Origin: Acidobacteriota bacterium
Lineage (GTDB): Bacteria > Acidobacteriota > Terriglobia > UBA7540
Direction: 5' to 3'
Assembly (NCBI GenBank): GCA_021828245.1
Contig: JAKASC010000019.1
Span: forward strand, 1 to 17,373
DNA: 17,373 nucleotides
A program made the translations under genes and the position numbers. Of the stretch, positions 13,333 through 17,373 are shown in pieces. Position 1 is the first letter of the stretch. Every line of letters begins with the position of its first letter. The notes under the pieces were generated by a model. The model worked only from the letters and a program-made list of their open reading frames with translations, did no database searches and was not told where the DNA came from.

Positions 13333-14781
13333 TCAAAGTGAAGGAGGAGTTTCCGTCATGGCCGTGACGCATCGCGCGGCCCAGCGAGCCACCGCCGCTG
13401 CCGCCACGCCACCGCCGCCGTTTTCTAGCGAAGCGAATTGGATGGCCAAATTCCCCGCCGTGGAGCTTTCCACCGCTCCGCGCCGCAGCTCCAGTCCCGT
13501 CCGCTCGGCGAGTAAGCGGTTGAGCAGCCGATTTTGGCTCCCACCGCCCACCACGTTCAGGCGTCGAAAGTGGCGGCCGGTCACTTCGCTAAGCGCCCGC
13601 AGCACTTCGGCGTAACGCGCCGCTAGGCTGACGAAGATGACATTGGCCATCTCCAGAGCGTGCCCCGCGTCCTCGGCGAGAGGCGCATGTCCCGCCCGTT
13701 CCAACGCTTGATTGATTTTCGTCGGCATGGCCCCCGGCAAGAGAAGCTCTGGAGCGTCCACGTTGAACGTGGTCTCGGGCATGGGTCGGCGCTCGCATTC
13801 CTCGAGTAGCTCTTCGACTTTCCAGGCCCGCCCGCCCACCGCATTCCATTCCCGCAGGCACTCCTCGAGCAGCCACATCCCATTGATGTTTTTCAAAAAC
13901 CGTATTCGCCCGCCCACTCCGCCTTCGTTCGTGAAGTTCTCTCTGAGCGCCGCCGCCGTGATGCACGGCGCTTCCAGCACTGTCCCGAGCAGCGACCACG
14001 TGCCGGAACTCAAAAATGCCCAGTCAGATCCGTCATCCGGAATGCCGGCGATGGCCGCCCCAGTGTCATGGCACGCGGGAGCTATCACGCGCGTGCCTCT
14101 AAAAACCTGCATTTCCGCAAGCGGCCCGCCCATCGGCCCCAGAGGCGCGCCCGGTGAAACCACGGGCGGCGCGGCGCCGCGGTCCAACCCCACGCGCTCA
14201 AAAATTTCGTCGCACCACTTCCGCGTCCGCGCTTCGAGCAACTGCGTGTGCGTGGCGTTGGTGTATTCGGAAACGGCGGTTCCTTCGGCAAAGCCCGCCA
14301 AGCGAAAAAGAAGATATTCCGGCAGGTTGAGCCATCGGGCCGCGGGCTTGAGGCCGTCGCGCCGATCGGCCCAAAGCTGATACAACGTGTTGAAGCGCAG
14401 AAACTGAATGCCGGTTAATTCATAGAGTCGCTCGCGCGGAATGCGCTCCCACACTTCTGCCATCGCATCTTCCGTCCGCGGATCGCGATAGCAGAACGGT
14501 TCGCCGAGCGGCCGTCCGCCGGCATCCAGGCGCACGTAATCCACAGCCCAGCCATCCACGCCCACCGAATCCACCTTACCGGTCAATCCCTCGGTTGCGC
14601 GGCGAAGGCCCTCTTCGGCTCCCTGCCAGAGTCGTTCGAGCTCCCAATAAAGATGGCCGTCGCGCTCCACCGGGCCGTTCGGGTATCGGTAAGCCAGGCG
14701 CACCTTCATCGCACGGCCGTCCCACTCCGCCAGGCTCACCCGGCAGCTTCCCGCGCCCAAATCAATGGCAATGCATCGCAT
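13333..14781 (-). CDS. rhaB: Rhamnulokinase RhaB (FGGY carbohydrate kinase)
   Basis: Phosphorylates L-rhamnulose to L-rhamnulose-1-phosphate in the cytoplasm. 482 residues, close to the about 489 of E. coli RhaB. The N-terminal phosphate loop is IAIDLGAGSCRVSLAEWDG (4-22). Sugar-site stretches include VDSVGVDGWAVDYVRLD and FCYRDPRTE, where RhaB-type kinases carry YRDxRT. ATP-site motifs are SSGTWSLLG (about 270-280) and LNVVGGGSQNRLLNRLLAE near the C-terminus. The GAGSCR start and GSQNRLLN block are typical of RhaB rather than xylulo- or glycerol kinases. The ATG at 14781 overlaps the upstream membrane-protein stop by one base (TGATG), so it is probably translated by coupling; no independent ribosome binding site is evident. 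A TTG at 14784 is a less likely start. Confidence 0.93.
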   Translation of the reverse strand: MRCIAIDLGAGSCRVSLAEWDGRAMKVRLAYRYPNGPVERDGHLYWELERLWQGAEEGLRRATEGLTGKVDSVGVDGWAVDYVRLDAGGRPLGEPFCYRDPRTEDAMAEVWERIPRERLYELTGIQFLRFNTLYQLWADRRDGLKPAARWLNLPEYLLFRLAGFAEGTAVSEYTNATHTQLLEARTRKWCDEIFERVGLDRGAAPPVVSPGAPLGPMGGPLAEMQVFRGTRVIAPACHDTGAAIAGIPDDGSDWAFLSSGTWSLLGTVLEAPCITAAALRENFTNEGGVGGRIRFLKNINGMWLLEECLREWNAVGGRAWKVEELLEECERRPMPETTFNVDAPELLLPGAMPTKINQALERAGHAPLAEDAGHALEMANVIFVSLAARYAEVLRALSEVTGRHFRRLNVVGGGSQNRLLNRLLAERTGLELRRGAVESSTAGNLAIQFASLENGGGGVAAAAVARWAARCVTAMTETPPSL

Positions 14782-15092
14782 CAAGGTTGTGGTTCGTTTT
14801 CACCCCTCCGCCGAGGCGGCCGGCTCGCATCGCGCCTTTCTCCGCCGTCGCTGCGGGCTCCTTTTCTGCCGCGGTTCGCCAGCCGCGTCACCCCGTACCA
14901 TAGCCAGGCGAAGGGAACGGCGACAATCCCTGCAACCGTGACCGCGTGCAGCACCAGGATCAAAAACATCAGAATCACCGCGTCGGGGCTCGCCGCGCGG
15001 TAGCCGAATTTGGCAACGTAGATTCTCCCGCCGACCTCGCTCACTACCCACGCGCTCAGCCACAACCCGGTGATCCAAAACATCGTTCGCAT
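14781..15092 (-). CDS. Small two-helix membrane protein in the rhamnose operon
   Basis: 103 residues, not recognised. Two hydrophobic segments are seen: about 4-20 (MFWITGLWLSAWVVSEV) and about 38-68 (AVILMFLILVLHAVTVAGIVAVPFAWLWYGV). A highly charged, Arg/Pro-rich C-terminal tail follows (ANRGRKGARSDGGERRD...), likely cytoplasmic by the positive-inside rule. The start ATG at 15092 has GGAGG seven bases upstream, and third codon positions are mostly G/C, so it looks truly coding. Its stop overlaps the rhaB start by one base. Position suggests a link with rhamnose uptake or metabolism, but it is far too small for RhaT or a permease, and no function is assigned. Confidence 0.7.
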   Translation of the reverse strand: MRTMFWITGLWLSAWVVSEVGGRIYVAKFGYRAASPDAVILMFLILVLHAVTVAGIVAVPFAWLWYGVTRLANRGRKGARSDGGERRDASRPPRRRGENEPQP

Positions 15093-15300
15093 GTTGGTTC
15101 CTCCTCCGGCCCACCCTGGTCCCCGGGAATGCAAGTCGCGCGCTCGCGAATATGAGGATTATGTGGGCGTCCGCGTCCTCGCCAAATACCTTATCACCAA
15201 CAACCCTGACGCGCCCGGCGTCGCGGAGGTACGCGCAGGCGTGGCGGATTATCCCGTTCGCGCGCCAGTCGGTGATCGGAAAATCTTCGGTGTCCACCAT
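15093..15300 (-). CDS. Questionable small ORF, possibly a decayed gene 5' end
   Basis: A minus-strand frame starts at ATG 15300 with GAGGGAGA directly upstream (an in-frame GTG follows immediately) and reads MVDTEDFPITDWRANG..., with G/C mostly in third positions for the first 30 codons. It has no stop before the small membrane protein: the frame continues to 14800, overlapping that gene entirely out of frame and becoming Arg-rich there. Either it is a gene truncated by frameshift, whose 5' part is kept here, or a chance open frame in GC-rich DNA. I do not recognise the sequence. It begins 31 bp after the rhaEW stop. Confidence 0.25.
15100..15104 (-). promoter_or_regulatory. Ribosome binding site of the small membrane protein gene
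   Basis: GGAGG (inside GGAGGAGG) on the minus strand, seven bases before the ATG at 15092. It distinguishes the real start from an in-frame upstream TTG at 15134. Confidence 0.75.
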
Positions 15301-15331
15301 TCTCCCTCGTCTTCAAGCTCGGCATCCTCGG

Positions 15332-17373
15332 CTATCTCAGAAAGGCTTCCGTCAGCCCGCCATCCACCGGAATCAAATGGCCGGTGGTCACGCGCGCCCG
15401 CTCGCTCGCCAGAAACAAAATCGCCTCGGCGCAATCGGTCGGATCGATTGCGTTGTGGGTCAGCGTCCTTTCGGCGTAGAATCGCGCCAACTTCGCCCGT
15501 AGCTCTTCGGTCGGCTCGTCCGGGTTATGTCCGATCTTGTATTTGGCCAGCGACGCCAACACACGTTCGCGCGGAAACATCGCCGAACCTTTCACCACCG
15601 TCGCCGGGCTGATGCCGTTCACCCTCACCTTCGGCGCCAGAGCAATCGCCAGCTCCCTCACCAAATGGCTCACCGCCGCTTTGCTCACGTCGTACGCTTC
15701 GCTGCCGGCCTTCGGCACGACGGCGTTCGCCGAACTGGTGAGCACAATGGCCGCCGGCAACCCCTGCTCGGCAAAAATCTTACGGATTTCATCCGCCAAA
15801 AGATAATTTCCCGTGATGTTTACATCCAAGGTCAACCGCCATTGCTCGTCCGAGATGCGCCCGTCGGCGGCCGCGGGAAAGATGGCGGCCGTGTTAATCA
15901 GCATATCAGCGCCGCCGAAATTCATCACCGACTTCTCAAGTGCGGCGCGGATGGAAGCGCGCTCGCGAATGTCCACCTCGGCAAACAGAGCAACTTCCTT
16001 CCCCCCGGCGGCTTGAGCTTCCTTGGCCGCACTCTCCGCCGCTTCAAGCTCGCGGTCGGCCACCACTACGTGCGCGCCGCGCTCCGCAGCCCTTCGCGCC
16101 ACTTCTCGGCCAATGCCCGACCCGCCGCCCACCACCACCATCACTTTGCGGCTGAACTCCTTTTCCGGCGGTTGCCTTCGCAGCTTGGCCTCCTCCAATG
16201 ACCAATATTCGATGCCAAAGGCTTCCGCCGGCGGCAGAGCCACGTAATTCCGATAAACCTGAAACGCTTCCGACGGCGCGGCCGCGCCCGCCTGCGGCAG
16301 AGGATTCGGCGGTGGGCCTTCTTCGAGCGCCGTCGCGCCCTCCATCACGTGAATGGCGTTCACGTAAAACTCGCCGGTGATGCGCGCCTCGGTTTTGTTC
16401 TTACCAAAGCTGAACATGCCCACTCCCGGCACCAGCACCACCGTCGGATTGGGGTCGCGCAGGGGCGGTGAATCGGGTTTCGCGTGCTGGTGATAGTAAG
16501 CCTCATATTCTTTCCGATATTCTTCCAGCGCCGCATCGAGCGCCCGGCGCAGGGCTTCCTCATTTCCCTTTTCCGGATCCCACGGCACCCACAGCGGCCG
16601 AATTTTGGTGCGCAAAAAATGGTCGGGACAACTCGTTCCTAAATGAGCCAGCTTCGGCCCCTCCTTGGAATTGACGAACCGCTCGACTTCCGGCAAATCG
16701 TTGAAATGGCCAATCACGCCGCGCGCTCCTGCCACGCGCCCTCGCAGATAAGGAAACACCTCCGCCGCCACCCGGCGATGGTCCGCTCGTCGGCGGTAGC
16801 GCGCCCCGCCGAACAATTCCTCGCCCGCTTTTTCCACCGCTGCCATCACGAATTGCCCAAGCTGGTCAATCAGGGTGATGGCGTTCAAGTACGCCTGCCG
16901 CTGCGTTTCGCCCCAAGTGAACAGCCCATGTCCGCCCAGCAAAATGCCGTCCGCCTCGGGCGTGGCCTCCACGGCGCGTTTCAGCATCATGGCCAGCTCA
17001 AAGCCGGGCCGCCGCCACGGAATCCAAATCAGCCGATGCCCAAACCGTCGGTTAAATTCCTCCATCTTCTCCCGCCCGTTGGCCGAGGCCGCCAGCGCAA
17101 TGCCCCAGTCCGGATGCAGGTGGTCCACGTGCGCAAAGGGAAGCAAAGCGTGCAGCGGCGTATCAATCGAGGCCGCCGCCGTGCTTTGGCCGAAGCTGCA
17201 GAGCGGATAATACGCCACCATTTCATCTTCGTGGGCCGCGCCTCGGTACCGCCTTTCAAGCCCTCGCAGCTTGTCCAAGTACAACACGGCAAAGCCGCTG
17301 CGCTGGATGCTGCCCAAGTCTCCGCCGCTTCCCTTGACCCACAGCGCCGTCCGCGACTCGCCATCGAGCGGGT
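15332..17373 (-). CDS. rhaEW: Bifunctional rhamnulose-1-phosphate aldolase / lactaldehyde dehydrogenase RhaEW (N-terminus beyond window)
   Basis: Cleaves L-rhamnulose-1-phosphate to DHAP and L-lactaldehyde and oxidises the aldehyde with NAD(P). 679 residues are visible; the frame is open to the right edge and probably lacks 10-30 residues. The class II aldolase/adducin domain occupies the first about 390 residues: LWVKGSGGDLG, the zinc-ligand segment LPFAHVDHLHPD (about 78-88) and the third ligand region LLGGHGLFTWG (about 144-154). The C-terminal SDR domain (about 408-679) has cofactor loop GGGSGIG (415-421), LINTAAI (the NNAG position), Ser546/547, Tyr560-x3-Lys564 (YDVSK) and the C-terminal VDGG. 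Between domains is a Pro/Ala-rich linker (about 349-368, GPPPNPLPQAG). It precedes the small membrane protein and rhaB in the same direction. A full start, and perhaps rhaA/rhaI, regulator or transporter, lies to the right. Confidence 0.93.
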   Translation of the reverse strand, partial: PLDGESRTALWVKGSGGDLGSIQRSGFAVLYLDKLRGLERRYRGAAHEDEMVAYYPLCSFGQSTAAASIDTPLHALLPFAHVDHLHPDWGIALAASANGREKMEEFNRRFGHRLIWIPWRRPGFELAMMLKRAVEATPEADGILLGGHGLFTWGETQRQAYLNAITLIDQLGQFVMAAVEKAGEELFGGARYRRRADHRRVAAEVFPYLRGRVAGARGVIGHFNDLPEVERFVNSKEGPKLAHLGTSCPDHFLRTKIRPLWVPWDPEKGNEEALRRALDAALEEYRKEYEAYYHQHAKPDSPPLRDPNPTVVLVPGVGMFSFGKNKTEARITGEFYVNAIHVMEGATALEEGPPPNPLPQAGAAAPSEAFQVYRNYVALPPAEAFGIEYWSLEEAKLRRQPPEKEFSRKVMVVVGGGSGIGREVARRAAERGAHVVVADRELEAAESAAKEAQAAGGKEVALFAEVDIRERASIRAALEKSVMNFGGADMLINTAAIFPAAADGRISDEQWRLTLDVNITGNYLLADEIRKIFAEQGLPAAIVLTSSANAVVPKAGSEAYDVSKAAVSHLVRELAIALAPKVRVNGISPATVVKGSAMFPRERVLASLAKYKIGHNPDEPTEELRAKLARFYAERTLTHNAIDPTDCAEAILFLASERARVTTGHLIPVDGGLTEAFLR

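Noticed and set aside
1..17373. CRISPR arrays, tRNA/rRNA genes, insertion sequences, phage, toxin-antitoxin or defence genes
   Set aside because: Looked for throughout; no regularly spaced repeats, transposase motifs, clover-leaf sequences or defence domains seen by eye.

Overview
The window reads as a stretch of an Acidobacteriota chromosome (inference). It is GC-rich. The TPR protein begins MDRLTRRELK followed by one membrane anchor, the outer-membrane porin has an N-terminal coiled coil, and the sugar enzyme is a fused RhaEW. I associate these features with that phylum, but I could not run a search. I see no rRNA, tRNA, CRISPR array, intact mobile element or phage gene.

Left part (1-9155, all minus strand, so read right to left): a phosphate-starvation block. 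In order of transcription it is a membrane-anchored TPR protein, phoB, phoR, a DcaP-like/phosphate-selective-type porin, pstS, pstC, pstA and pstB (cut by the left edge). Sensor, regulator, outer-membrane pore, periplasmic binding protein and ABC importer are therefore contiguous. Two PHO-box-like direct repeats (7-bp units, 11-bp period) lie upstream of pstS (4034-4062) and of the porin (6030-6047), which fits PhoB activating both. PhoR and PhoB share one reading frame with a single stop between them, and phoR appears to start at TTG. A GC-rich hairpin lies between pstS and pstC.

Middle part (9156-13332, plus strand): a 230-bp divergent promoter region, then a secreted GH20-type beta-N-acetylhexosaminidase-like enzyme. 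Next comes a 209-bp leader with an extended -10 promoter and a short degenerate repeat, then a secreted SurA/parvulin-like protein whose PPIase signature looks degenerate. After it lies 579 bp with no intact gene. This holds a dyad-rich AT segment with a DnaA-box-like nonamer and a broken remnant of an RND efflux permease.

Right part (13333-17373, minus strand): part of an L-rhamnose catabolic operon. It contains the bifunctional rhamnulose-1-phosphate aldolase/lactaldehyde dehydrogenase rhaEW (N-terminus cut by the right edge), a small two-helix membrane protein of unknown function, and rhamnulokinase rhaB, whose start overlaps the membrane protein's stop by one base. RhaB phosphorylates L-rhamnulose; RhaEW cleaves the product to DHAP and L-lactaldehyde and oxidises the latter.

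Most of the window is conventional metabolism and regulation. I found no clear undescribed defence or mobile system. The better leads are the porin placed inside the Pho cluster with its PHO-box-like repeats, the unknown membrane protein in the rhamnose operon, the same-frame phoB/phoR arrangement, and the 13.0-13.3 kb intergenic remnant.
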